From the NCBI GenBank assembly GCA_023838465.1, contig JAIVEQ010000002.1:1-64000 (forward strand): a stretch of 64,000 nucleotides of DNA, written 5' to 3'. Under the pieces are notes generated by a model that saw only the letters and a program-made list of their open reading frames with translations, was not told the DNA's origin and ran no database searches. Below, in pieces: positions 36,200 to 45,065 of the stretch. The stretch is from Candidatus Thiodiazotropha sp. Its GTDB lineage: Bacteria; Pseudomonadota; Gammaproteobacteria; Chromatiales; Chromatiaceae. The first letter of the stretch is position 1. The number at the start of each line of letters is the position of its first letter. A program made the translations under genes and the position numbers.

Positions 36200-38808
36200 G
36201 AGACACGCTCCTGTACGATCTCGGTATTCTCATCGATGGTGACTTGATGTCTGACTGGTACCACTACGGTTACACAGCTACCGGCAGGTGTATTTTCGGT
36301 GACGGATATTGTTGCCTGGTGTTGATCAAGAATGCGCTTGACAATAGCCAGACCAAGCCCTGTACCCTTTGCCCGTGTAGTAAAAAAGGGCTCAAATATT
36401 TTCTCTCTTTCCGCTTTACTGATACCACACCCGTTATCACAGATCTCGATCCGGATTGCTGTACCCGCCATACCAAGCTCCAACATCACATCGACCACAA
36501 CCATTGGACTATCGTTCGATTGTGTCGCCTGGGCTGCATTGGATATTAGATTGGAAAATACCTGTCTCAGTTTGGTAGCATCGGCATACAGAGTAGGTAA
36601 ACCCGGATGATAGTTGGTAATCAATTTAATCTTGTATTCATCAATACTACGCTGGGAAAGACTGATCGCCATATCAATGATCTTATCGATTGTCAGCCAC
36701 TCCAGTTTCAGCGCATCCGGTCGTGAATAGGTAAGCATATCCGAGAGGATCTCTTCCATATAGCGGATCTGCTCAAGCGATGTATCACAAAGTTCTTTGA
36801 CTTCGGTATCTACACTCTTATCCAGTTGCTTTCCCAGAATCTGCAGTGTCATTTTTACTGACGAGAGTGGATTACGAAGATCATGGGCAATCATACTTGC
36901 CATCTGGCCCATCGCAGCCAATACTTCAGAGCGTGCAAGATCTCTATGTTGTTGCTCAACTTCTGCCTCAAGCCGCTTTCTTTCAGAAATGTCTTCCTTA
37001 ACTGCCAGGAAGTGGGTTATTTGCCCCTCTGCATTTCTAATACCGGAGATAATGGCCCCTTCCCAGTAAAGCTCACCATTTTTTCTACGATTATGAAATT
37101 CACCACGCCACTCTCCCCCATTGAGGACTGTGCTCCATAGATCCTTATACTCAGCCTGGCTGGTTTCACCTGATTTCAAAATGCGTGGGTTTTGACCTAG
37201 CACCTCTTTCGGTTCGTAGCCGGATACTTCTGTAAATTTTGGGTTGACATACTCAATCAGACCTTGATCATTTGTAATAATCACGACACTTGGACTCTGT
37301 TCCACCGCTTGGTAGAGTTTCAATAAATCTGTTTCCGCCCTACGCTTATCAGTAATGTCTTCACCAATGCCTGTAACACCGATTACATTGTTATCGGTGT
37401 CATAAGAGAGTGTATTGTTCCAGGCAATTAACCTTAGTCCACCGTTTCTATCCTTGACCTGATTCTCAAAGCGCAACGGAAAACGTTCAGGATCATTCAT
37501 CCGATGAATAATGCCACTGACTTCTGTTGTCAGCTCATCAGGAACAAACTGCTGCAACCAATTATGACCAATAACCTCGTTTTTCTTCCATCCGGTAATC
37601 TTGAGAAAATAGTTGTTGCAGAATGTCACTTCACCTTTCAAATTGAGGGTTACTGCAGCCAATTCGATATTCTCTAATGTATACCGGAAACGTTGCTCAT
37701 AATCTCTTTGTGCCATTGCTGCTCGACGATGTTGTTGTGAATACGCCAGCAGCCACGCCACACCTGTAACCAACAGTAACATTGCAAGATAGAGGGCATA
37801 ATGATTCTGAATAAAAAACGGAAGCGTGGCAGAGAGTTCCCGGGACGAAACACGGGAGACGATTTTCCAATAGTTTCCTGTCCCGTTTAGAATGCCTATT
37901 CTATCCTTCACCGAGACCGTGGTTCCCATTGTAGAGACAAGTGGGTGAACGGTCGTAAAGGTAAAAAGACCATTCTCTGTCTGTATTTGATCCTTATCAC
38001 TCTCTATGATTTTTAACCACTCACCACGATTATTCTTCTGAAAGCGGGCATCATGCCCGAGCATAAACCCCCACTCGTCTTCAAGACTCGGACTGCTCAG
38101 CCAATAACCATCATCATTCACCAGCTCAATATGATCAGCGATATTGGCAGCGGCACTGGTAAAGTTTTGAATTAGCCGATCACCTAAATAATTCAATAGG
38201 ACAATCCCACGTTTCTCTCCATGACTGTCGAATACCGGCGTACCGAAACGAATAACAGGTTTTAATGGAAACTCAACCTCTCCCTCCTCCATGTTTAAAT
38301 CAAATGGAGAGAGATATATGTATCTAGGATCCATAGCCAGTGCTTCTTTAAAATAGTAGCGGTTACTTTTGTTTTGCAGCTTTGGCTCAGGAACAACTTT
38401 GCTCTCCCCCTGTGAGTAATTGACTCGCACCACTTCCATACCTGAATTGTCTATGTAACGAATCTGATCGTAAAACCCTTTGTTTTTTGCGAACACCTTA
38501 AACTCTTCGGAAATTCTCTGTTCTCTGGCCCAGGGTAAGGCTTCTGGCAAACCTCTCCGTTCAATATGCTCCGCAAGAAATAGCAAATCACTGACCACAT
38601 CGGCGATATCCTTCTCAATCATCCGTTTGGCCAGGTCGACATTGAGCAGCTCTCTCGACTCTATCGAAGAGCGCTCTGTTGTATAAAAGGTGTAGTAGTG
38701 CATGGACCCGATTATCATCAACACCAGGCACATGGGTATAAAAATTACCATGAAGCCCTTCAACAGCCCCAAACGGGTAACCGGTGGTGGTGGGTGTGTT
38801 ATCGGCAT
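36196..38808 (-). CDS. Membrane histidine kinase with extracytoplasmic sensor and two PAS domains
   Basis: Kinase of 870 residues. A transmembrane helix near 10-35 and another near 340-360 (YALYLAMLLLVTGVAWLLAY) enclose a periplasmic Cache-like sensor of about 300 residues (RYIDNSGMEVVRVNY, NRYYFKEALAMDPRYIYLSPFDLN). Two PAS domains with PAC motifs follow (about 375-500 and 505-625), then the phosphoacceptor helix ASMIAHDLRNPLSSVKM and an ATPase domain with NLISNAAQA, EICDNGCGIS and AKGTGLGLAI. Cache domains bind small molecules in the periplasm, so the signal is probably a solute or an electron acceptor rather than H2. Confidence 0.9.
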   Translation of the reverse strand: MPITHPPPPVTRLGLLKGFMVIFIPMCLVLMIIGSMHYYTFYTTERSSIESRELLNVDLAKRMIEKDIADVVSDLLFLAEHIERRGLPEALPWAREQRISEEFKVFAKNKGFYDQIRYIDNSGMEVVRVNYSQGESKVVPEPKLQNKSNRYYFKEALAMDPRYIYLSPFDLNMEEGEVEFPLKPVIRFGTPVFDSHGEKRGIVLLNYLGDRLIQNFTSAAANIADHIELVNDDGYWLSSPSLEDEWGFMLGHDARFQKNNRGEWLKIIESDKDQIQTENGLFTFTTVHPLVSTMGTTVSVKDRIGILNGTGNYWKIVSRVSSRELSATLPFFIQNHYALYLAMLLLVTGVAWLLAYSQQHRRAAMAQRDYEQRFRYTLENIELAAVTLNLKGEVTFCNNYFLKITGWKKNEVIGHNWLQQFVPDELTTEVSGIIHRMNDPERFPLRFENQVKDRNGGLRLIAWNNTLSYDTDNNVIGVTGIGEDITDKRRAETDLLKLYQAVEQSPSVVIITNDQGLIEYVNPKFTEVSGYEPKEVLGQNPRILKSGETSQAEYKDLWSTVLNGGEWRGEFHNRRKNGELYWEGAIISGIRNAEGQITHFLAVKEDISERKRLEAEVEQQHRDLARSEVLAAMGQMASMIAHDLRNPLSSVKMTLQILGKQLDKSVDTEVKELCDTSLEQIRYMEEILSDMLTYSRPDALKLEWLTIDKIIDMAISLSQRSIDEYKIKLITNYHPGLPTLYADATKLRQVFSNLISNAAQATQSNDSPMVVVDVMLELGMAGTAIRIEICDNGCGISKAEREKIFEPFFTTRAKGTGLGLAIVKRILDQHQATISVTENTPAGSCVTVVVPVRHQVTIDENTEIVQERVS

Positions 38809-39137
38809 TGTTTATCGATATGCTGTTGTAATCTCAAGATATAGTCATCTTGGTTCTCATCGCTATAACGAGGCACCAGAAACATCAGTCTGGCAGCGAT
38901 AACATAGGGTTTGCGATCACCTTCACCTGCTGGCTGTTTTTCATTCAACACTTGTTGCACTCGCCCGATCACATCACCTGGATACTGGCAATATCTTGGC
39001 ATGGTGACATTCATGCCATACCATTGCGCTAACATGGAGATCGATAACAGGGTCAATAGGATAACCAAGATCAATCTGACAGGTCGAAACGATGTCTCAT
39101 TCCCTGTTAGTGGACGTTCTCTATTCTCCATCGGCAC
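38799..39137 (-). CDS. Small membrane-anchored hypothetical protein
   Basis: Protein of 112 residues with a single N-terminal transmembrane helix (LILVILLTLLSISMLAQWYG) and a periplasmic part containing two cysteines (PRYCQYPGD and the C-terminal KQCR). It overlaps the kinase start and follows the flavoprotein gene by six bases, so it belongs to the same transcript. No family is recognised. It could be an accessory of the kinase sensor or of the flavoprotein. Confidence 0.6.
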   Translation of the reverse strand: MPMENRERPLTGNETSFRPVRLILVILLTLLSISMLAQWYGMNVTMPRYCQYPGDVIGRVQQVLNEKQPAGEGDRKPYVIAARLMFLVPRYSDENQDDYILRLQQHIDKQCR

Positions 39138-39143
39138 TGCTGG

Positions 39144-40550
39144 TTACCTAGCCAATGCAAGCGATGGCTCCTGTGCTAAAAATCGCTCTCCTGATTTAAG
39201 TTTAACAGCTATTTTTTGAGCCACCTGTTGACCTTGAAACATTCGTTCTCTTACCGAAACGCCATGTTGGTAGTTTCCGTTGAGGTACAGACCTGGCAAT
39301 ACCCTCAAACGGTTTTCAATCTTCTCTAAGCGTGCTTGGTATTGGCCGTGATAGAGTGGTAGTCCCATAGCGTGCCGATCAACCCTGATATAATCGGGTG
39401 ATCCTGTTATACCGAGCAGCGGCTTTAGTCCGGACAGGACGATCTCTGTTAACAGTTCATCGCTTTGGTCTATCTGCTCTGGATGGCGGGCTCCACCTAG
39501 ATAAGTTGTCAACAACATTTTGTCACTCGGTGCCCTTTCCGAGAATAGTCGGCTCATCCAGAGATTACCGTTGAATGCCATTTTATTTTCACGAGATACC
39601 AGAAAACCAGTGCCATCCAGTGGATGATTGACCCTGCTGCTATCGAGTCCAACATGTAAAACGACAACGGATGCGTACTCAATCTCAGACAGCAGCTGAC
39701 CCAATGGTGGGTCTTCCGGCGTCAGAAGATTGGAACAGATGTCAGCCGGGGTACTCATCACCAGATGAGGTACAGAGATCTGATGTTGCATGCCTCCTTT
39801 ACTGGCTTTTATCTGCCAATAGTCTTGAATTTTAGTCACAGACGCCACACGCATACCACAACGTAACGTCACTCCCGGTGTATGCGCCAATACCTCTATA
39901 AGTTCAGTCATTCCCCCAGCAAAAGAGAAGGTATCCGCTTTATTCGCCCTACGACGCTTCAGCAGACGATTGATCAGCATGCCCATGGTAAGACTGCCAT
40001 AGCGCTGTTCCAGCAGCTTGAGTCTGGGGAGTACCGAACGAGCCTCGGCCAGATCCGGATCGGATGCCAGGGTTCCCGAAACAAACGGGTCCATAGCAGT
40101 GTCGAGAATCTCCTTACCCAAGCGGCGTTCAATAAAAGATGAGACAGTCTCATCATCTTGATGCCCCTTCGGTACCAAGATTTCAGTCATAAGACGCAGT
40201 TTGGCGGAGAGGCTCCACAGGGGTGATGCGATCAGTGCGGGCATAAGCATCGGCACTTGGGTCAACTCACCTCTATGCACCAGATAGCGGTTAAGGGACT
40301 GATCCCGCACTCGTTTACGATGGGTCAACCCGGTCTGCTTAATCAAGTGATCAATTTCATTTCTGAAATTTACCAGTAAGCCGGCAGCCCGTTCCGTGGT
40401 ATAGCCAGCCTCGCGGGTAGTGCGAATTTTCCCACCGGGTCGCTCATCCACCTCCCAGACTTCAACAGAGATCCCCTGTTGTGCCAGCCACCAGGCTGTT
40501 GAGAGACCCGATATACCACCACCGACAATCAGCACGGTAGTCTCACTCAT
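39144..40550 (-). CDS. Protoporphyrinogen-oxidase-like FAD amine oxidase (HemY family)
   Basis: Flavoprotein of 468 residues. The dinucleotide fold VLIVGGGISGLSTAWWLAQQGISVEVWEVDERPGGKIRT opens the protein, and the C-terminal FAD motif is LYLNGNYQHGVSVRE. FDPFVSGTLASDPDLAEARSVLPRL resembles the HemY substrate domain (VxGVxAGDPxxLSxxxxFP). Next to a radical SAM protein and PCP_red domains it is unlikely to be the only housekeeping oxidase; modification of a special tetrapyrrole is more plausible. The four-base overlap with the radical SAM gene suggests tight coupling. Confidence 0.78.
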   Translation of the reverse strand: MSETTVLIVGGGISGLSTAWWLAQQGISVEVWEVDERPGGKIRTTREAGYTTERAAGLLVNFRNEIDHLIKQTGLTHRKRVRDQSLNRYLVHRGELTQVPMLMPALIASPLWSLSAKLRLMTEILVPKGHQDDETVSSFIERRLGKEILDTAMDPFVSGTLASDPDLAEARSVLPRLKLLEQRYGSLTMGMLINRLLKRRRANKADTFSFAGGMTELIEVLAHTPGVTLRCGMRVASVTKIQDYWQIKASKGGMQHQISVPHLVMSTPADICSNLLTPEDPPLGQLLSEIEYASVVVLHVGLDSSRVNHPLDGTGFLVSRENKMAFNGNLWMSRLFSERAPSDKMLLTTYLGGARHPEQIDQSDELLTEIVLSGLKPLLGITGSPDYIRVDRHAMGLPLYHGQYQARLEKIENRLRVLPGLYLNGNYQHGVSVRERMFQGQQVAQKIAVKLKSGERFLAQEPSLALAR

Positions 40551-42586
40551 TTTCGCTGCAACTCCGCCTTCATCTTTTCAAGCAGTTCCCTGTCTAACAG
40601 ACCGAGTCCTCCGCCATCCGGAGCCTGTTTCGATTCCACATAGTGTCTAATCTCTGCGAAACGTTTCTCCGCCTGACTATTCTCTTTCAGACGTGGTACA
40701 CGCTGTTTGGCAATAGAAAAGGCATCGAAATTCAGCTCTTGCATGCCAAAACCCTTCATACGGCGTACCGCTTTCATCATTGCCCGGTTACGAAAACGGG
40801 TCAGATCATTCGAAGTGATACACGCCAGTCCCTCACGGCGTGCACTGAATTCAGCCGCTTTTTTAATACCCCCACGGACAAACTCAGGCGCCGACTCAAC
40901 ACGCTCGAGTGCATCGCTCTCCCACGTCACACCAGCCAATCCGGTCTGTAGGATTTTTTTAACATCTTCATCGGAAACAACAATGGCATCGCGACGCTTT
41001 GCCTCTCGCTCAGCGGCAGCTTCCATGGTCGGTTTAACAAACAGCTGAACCTGAGTCGGTCGATCTTGCAGACACGCTTGAAGAAGTATTTCGGCTGCAT
41101 GCTCCCATGGGAGATTGCGACCGGGTGCATCCTCTTTCTCCAAACGATGGAGGAGTTTGATATTCACTTCCAGGCGACCTTCATTACGTGCAACATCCTC
41201 AGCAACAGCGAAGACCCCTTCACGTAGAAACCCAGGCAGTTCCTCCAGATAGGCTTTCGCCTCCTGGGTCCAGGCCAGACCGCTGGTGGAAAACTCCGCG
41301 AATGTCTCTGTTCCCTCACCGTTAATGGAGACTGGGCGCGTACCTGGAAACTTATCGCCAAAACGTTTTGCAGCCAAAGTGGCCATATGCTCTGTGGTGA
41401 CGATAGGCTCACCCAGTTCGCAGACATAGGACTCGGCACGTTTACGCACCATTTTACGTAGGAAACCCGGTACACGTAACAGACGCTGTTCGGCCTCCGG
41501 ACTCCAGACAACAGCCCTATCAGGCTTATCATCTAGCGGTTCGATAATTGACTGACCCGAGGGATAGTGACTGCACCAAGGATCGGCATCCATCAAGGTG
41601 CCACCCATGGCGAGTGGTCTTGCCCGACAGCCGCCACACAGCTTCTGAAATTCACACTGACCACACTTACCCTTGAGTTCAGGATTGCGTAGAAGCTCGA
41701 AAGTTGGGGTTTGATCCCATATTTCCCAGAAGTCGTGCTCTCGGATCGAGCCTACTTCATCCGGAATATAGGGACAGGCTGTGACACCCCCTTCGGGTGT
41801 AATCCGACAATAGTGAATACCAGCCAGGCAACCACCCCCTTCATAACCTTGAGCCCGGGTCATTGTGGATTCGGGATTCGCCTGGTAGGCCACCCGTTTA
41901 AAGTGGGGTGCGCAACGGGCTCGAACAATCAGGTCAGTTGTCTCTTGCTGGGCCTGTACCAATTGAGAGAGTACCTGCTCATAACGGGCTGGAGTAATGT
42001 CCGACATCGACTCTCCCCTGCCGGTGCAGACCAAAAAAAAGATATTCAGCACATGTGCGCCAACCGCTTTCGCAAAGTCGATCATCGACTCGACTTCATG
42101 GGCATTCTGTTCTGTGACTGAGAAGTGGACTTGAAACGGGAGACTATGCTTGCGACAGTGGTCCATACCGGCAAGGGTCTTTTCCCAACTGCCTGAACAA
42201 CCACGAAAGGTATCGTGAGTTTGAGGGTCCAGGGAGTCCAGGCTGATCCCCATCCCCATGGCACCTGCCTGTTTCAGTGTCGCGACCCGCTCTTCATTGA
42301 GCAACACACCATTTGTGCCCACAACCATCGACAGCCCCAATCCTCTACCATGAGCAACCAGCTGTTCCAGGTCTCTACGCAACAGCGGTTCGCCACCGGT
42401 TAAAACCACCATGGTTTCTTGACTGCGCGAGGCGATCTCATTCAGAAGTTGCTTGACCTCTTCTGTATTCAGCTCATCACTGCCGCCACCCTGGCGTGTA
42501 TCTGCATCCATGTAACAGTGTGAGCAGGCAAGGTTACATCGACGTGTCAGGTTAACAGCCAGCAGAAACAGATCGCTGCTGCTCAT
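40547..42586 (-). CDS. Radical SAM/SPASM protein with three PCP_red-like C-terminal repeats
   Basis: Protein of 679 residues. The radical SAM cluster motif is CNLACSHC (C17, C21, C24) with GGEPLLRRDLEQL following. A SPASM-type auxiliary site is at CPYIPDEVG and CGQCEFQKLCGGC (about 260-330). This half resembles the heme-synthesis proteins NirJ and AhbC/AhbD. From about 355 come three copies of a short helical domain: WSPEAEQRLLRVPGFLRKMVRKRAESYV, WTQEAKAYLEELPGFLREGVFAVAEDVA and WESDALERVESAPEFVRGGIKKAAEFSA. That is the W-x2-EA-x3-L-x2-[VL]P-x-F-[VL]R pattern of the PCP_red domain known from the protochlorophyllide reductase B subunit. I infer a modifier of heme or another tetrapyrrole. Confidence 0.8.
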   Translation of the reverse strand: MSSSDLFLLAVNLTRRCNLACSHCYMDADTRQGGGSDELNTEEVKQLLNEIASRSQETMVVLTGGEPLLRRDLEQLVAHGRGLGLSMVVGTNGVLLNEERVATLKQAGAMGMGISLDSLDPQTHDTFRGCSGSWEKTLAGMDHCRKHSLPFQVHFSVTEQNAHEVESMIDFAKAVGAHVLNIFFLVCTGRGESMSDITPARYEQVLSQLVQAQQETTDLIVRARCAPHFKRVAYQANPESTMTRAQGYEGGGCLAGIHYCRITPEGGVTACPYIPDEVGSIREHDFWEIWDQTPTFELLRNPELKGKCGQCEFQKLCGGCRARPLAMGGTLMDADPWCSHYPSGQSIIEPLDDKPDRAVVWSPEAEQRLLRVPGFLRKMVRKRAESYVCELGEPIVTTEHMATLAAKRFGDKFPGTRPVSINGEGTETFAEFSTSGLAWTQEAKAYLEELPGFLREGVFAVAEDVARNEGRLEVNIKLLHRLEKEDAPGRNLPWEHAAEILLQACLQDRPTQVQLFVKPTMEAAAEREAKRRDAIVVSDEDVKKILQTGLAGVTWESDALERVESAPEFVRGGIKKAAEFSARREGLACITSNDLTRFRNRAMMKAVRRMKGFGMQELNFDAFSIAKQRVPRLKENSQAEKRFAEIRHYVESKQAPDGGGLGLLDRELLEKMKAELQRK

Positions 42587-44907
42587 TGGTTTTGATCCGA
42601 ATTGGAATCATCCATTTCCGGCTGTACTGATTGGATACCCGTGGTCCCGTGTGTTTGGCTTCTGGGATCAGAGGGGTCAAGGTGGAACACCCCTCGCTGC
42701 TGCCACGCTGCCTTGACCGCATCCAGCGCATCCAGTTCTATTGACGACTTACCCTCTCTGGCTGCCCAGCCCTCTATTTCACGTATCAACATACCACGCA
42801 CAAAATCGGGAACCTTTTGCAATCGTAACCTCGCCTCGTCACTCCATTGCATGGCGGTTTCGACGACCGCAGATCCGTTTTTGATGGTATCAAGTACCTG
42901 GGAGAAAAAGGCTTCATCAACCATTTTAACCCCATTATGACGAGCCATCGATTCAGCAGCATTGATGGTCATATCACGGCAGAAGCCGATCGGTACGCCA
43001 TGCAGCATGTTCTTGGCTTCAGCCGTCCATGTCGGTGTATTGGATGTGGTTGTTTTATCGCTATTTGCAGAGGCTATATTGAGGCTGGCAAAGGGACATT
43101 TACCGGTATTTTCTTTAGTTGACGATTCGGACTGTTGGTCACTCTGCATGTTTTGCATCGCTTGACGGGCCTCTGCCAGGCCCGCCTCAGCCAGATGAAG
43201 AGTGATCTCAGATACACCCTGCTGTTGTGCATATGTCTCAATACGCTGTCTGCAACTATCACGCATGAAACCCTGTGGTACTCGCATCAAACGCGCAAGC
43301 GCAGAGGCATGCCAATGGAAATTAGGTGGGGAGACGCCCTTTTCATCCTGGGGGGACAGGAATGGTTGGGTCGTTACAACAGACGCCTCCCCTTTTACTG
43401 GTTTATCTTCATCAAGAAAACTTTGAATATGCATCGCTTCAACCTGATGACTACCTGCTGCACGAGCCTTTTTCTCAGCCCGCATACTGAGATTGCCGCG
43501 CAAACTGAGATCATCGATGCTCAACAGTTGTTTTGTAGCGGCCTCACTCCAGCGTATCACCGTCTCAACATCGGGCTTACGTTTTAACTCACCACGATCG
43601 TAGGCTTCAACAATCTCTGACATCGCCTGCTCGGCATGTCCAGGCATGAGTCGTGCGGTAGCCTCTTCCACGATACTTTCAGTGATGACTGTATGCCCTT
43701 TCTCCTGGGCATAACGCAGTATGGCCATACGCGCCATACTGCGAACAAATGAGGGAACACGCTCCATGCGTGTTTCCGCTTCATGGGTCCAGGAGGTAGA
43801 TACAGAAGCGAGACGATCGATCTGGGGTTGATGCTCTCGCTGACTCAGTAACACGGCACAAGTGGCATCATTCAGCAGATACTCGCTATTACCGCCGATA
43901 TCCAACTCGCTGTCCGCATGGATACCCGTAGTGCCCACAACCAGCAGTGATGGTTTGACGCCCGAAAGATAGCGATTAATAACTTCGTGGGGCTTGCCGT
44001 CGAGGAGCACTGTTTCAATCTCCATTCCCTGATCATTGGCAATCGACTGTGCCACAGCTAAGTGCCCTTGATAGATTTTTGCTAACCCGGAATCGATGAT
44101 CTCTTCATGAAGTTTTTCCTGTTCCTTGAATTTAAACACCTCTCCTGCCTCATCCGACAGAACACTGGCAATACGATTGAAGGCAACATAGTGATAGTAG
44201 GGGTCGAAAGCGGAAATCACCTTCACTTCAACGCCCCATACCTTCGCCATTGAAAGTGCAGTCAACAGCCCACCATAAGATTTAGCCGAACCATCTACAC
44301 CCACTACGATGGGGCCATCTTTAAACGATTGGGCAGGGTCCTTGATAATGAGTGTGTCGATCCGGGAACGGCGTGAAACCCTTTGGCAGACAGTGCCAAG
44401 ACGACTGCCTTTTACAGATCCCAATCCCAAAGCGCCCATCACCAGCAGATCGTAATGACCACTATTGGCCTCATTCACCAGTTCACGGTAGTTTTTTCCT
44501 TCCAGGGAGCATCTGGTGACGGCAATGGACTCATTTTCAGCGGCACGATCCACCTGATCCAGATAAGAGTCTGTAATGATGGAGAGTCCGCGAGTAATTA
44601 AATCATCGTGTACATCCCGCTGCCGTTCCAACTCCTGCTCTTCACGAAACTGCTCCGGCAAACCGCCTTCCATTTGACGAAATCGCAGATCGTGCAGTTT
44701 TGCCGCATAAACATGCGCAGCTGTGAGACGACTATTGAACCGGCTGGCCAGTTCGACAGCTTCAATGACGCCTCGATTTGAGTGATCAGAGGAGTCTACA
44801 GCTAATAGAATTGATTCATAGACGGAAAGTGAATCAGACGCTTGCTTCTTTGTAAGAACCTGTGCAGTCAAGGTAGATGCCTCTCTCGATCGGACCGGGA
44901 TGAGCAT
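42583..44907 (-). CDS. Tandem universal-stress protein fused to five PCP_red-like domains
   Basis: Protein of about 774 residues from the ATG at 44907; the open frame extends to 45033 but that would overlap a separate small gene. Two UspA domains (about 25-175 and 180-355) show ILLAVDSSDHSNRG...DLLVMGALGLGSVKG and IVVGVDGSAKSYGG...LLVVGTTGIHADSELDIGGNSEYLL, the ATP-binding G-rich motif. Five PCP_red-like units follow, each starting W-x-x-x-A and with P-x-F-[VCM]-R: WTHEAETRMERVPSFVR, IRWSEAATKQLLSIDDLSLR (degenerate), WHASALARLMRVPQGFMR, WTAEAKNMLHGVPIGFCR, and WSDEARLRLQKVPDFVR. CPFASLN lies between units three and four. I know of no function for this fusion. Confidence 0.78.
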   Translation of the reverse strand: MLIPVRSREASTLTAQVLTKKQASDSLSVYESILLAVDSSDHSNRGVIEAVELASRFNSRLTAAHVYAAKLHDLRFRQMEGGLPEQFREEQELERQRDVHDDLITRGLSIITDSYLDQVDRAAENESIAVTRCSLEGKNYRELVNEANSGHYDLLVMGALGLGSVKGSRLGTVCQRVSRRSRIDTLIIKDPAQSFKDGPIVVGVDGSAKSYGGLLTALSMAKVWGVEVKVISAFDPYYHYVAFNRIASVLSDEAGEVFKFKEQEKLHEEIIDSGLAKIYQGHLAVAQSIANDQGMEIETVLLDGKPHEVINRYLSGVKPSLLVVGTTGIHADSELDIGGNSEYLLNDATCAVLLSQREHQPQIDRLASVSTSWTHEAETRMERVPSFVRSMARMAILRYAQEKGHTVITESIVEEATARLMPGHAEQAMSEIVEAYDRGELKRKPDVETVIRWSEAATKQLLSIDDLSLRGNLSMRAEKKARAAGSHQVEAMHIQSFLDEDKPVKGEASVVTTQPFLSPQDEKGVSPPNFHWHASALARLMRVPQGFMRDSCRQRIETYAQQQGVSEITLHLAEAGLAEARQAMQNMQSDQQSESSTKENTGKCPFASLNIASANSDKTTTSNTPTWTAEAKNMLHGVPIGFCRDMTINAAESMARHNGVKMVDEAFFSQVLDTIKNGSAVVETAMQWSDEARLRLQKVPDFVRGMLIREIEGWAAREGKSSIELDALDAVKAAWQQRGVFHLDPSDPRSQTHGTTGIQSVQPEMDDSNSDQNQ

Positions 44908-44930
44908 CAGCCCATCCCGCTTGGGTCGGG

Positions 44931-45062
44931 TTACTGCAAAAACCAGTAGCCAACGATAAAACCGATTACCAACATATTGATGATGCCAGCGACTATGGCC
45001 ATATAGTCCATCAGGCTCAGTCGACGCACCCACTTATCGGTCATGGCAGGATTGGAATTCAT
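44931..45062 (-). CDS. Tiny single-span membrane protein, 43 residues
   Basis: The frame reads MNSNPAMTDKWVRRLSLMDY and then a transmembrane helix (MAIVAGIINMLVIGFIVGYWF). It lies 3 bp after the preceding gene and 23 bp before the universal-stress fusion, on the same strand. It is too small for most gene finders but has a positive-inside pattern and fits snugly in the operon. Two comparable micro-proteins open the divergent operon at 48869 and 49041, so they may be small subunits of the same complex. Confidence 0.68.
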   Translation of the reverse strand: MNSNPAMTDKWVRRLSLMDYMAIVAGIINMLVIGFIVGYWFLQ

Positions 45063-45065
45063 CGC

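Noticed and set aside
44908..45033. N-terminal extension of the universal-stress fusion
   Set aside because: It would overlap a well-formed 43-residue membrane protein frame and adds nothing resembling a Usp domain.
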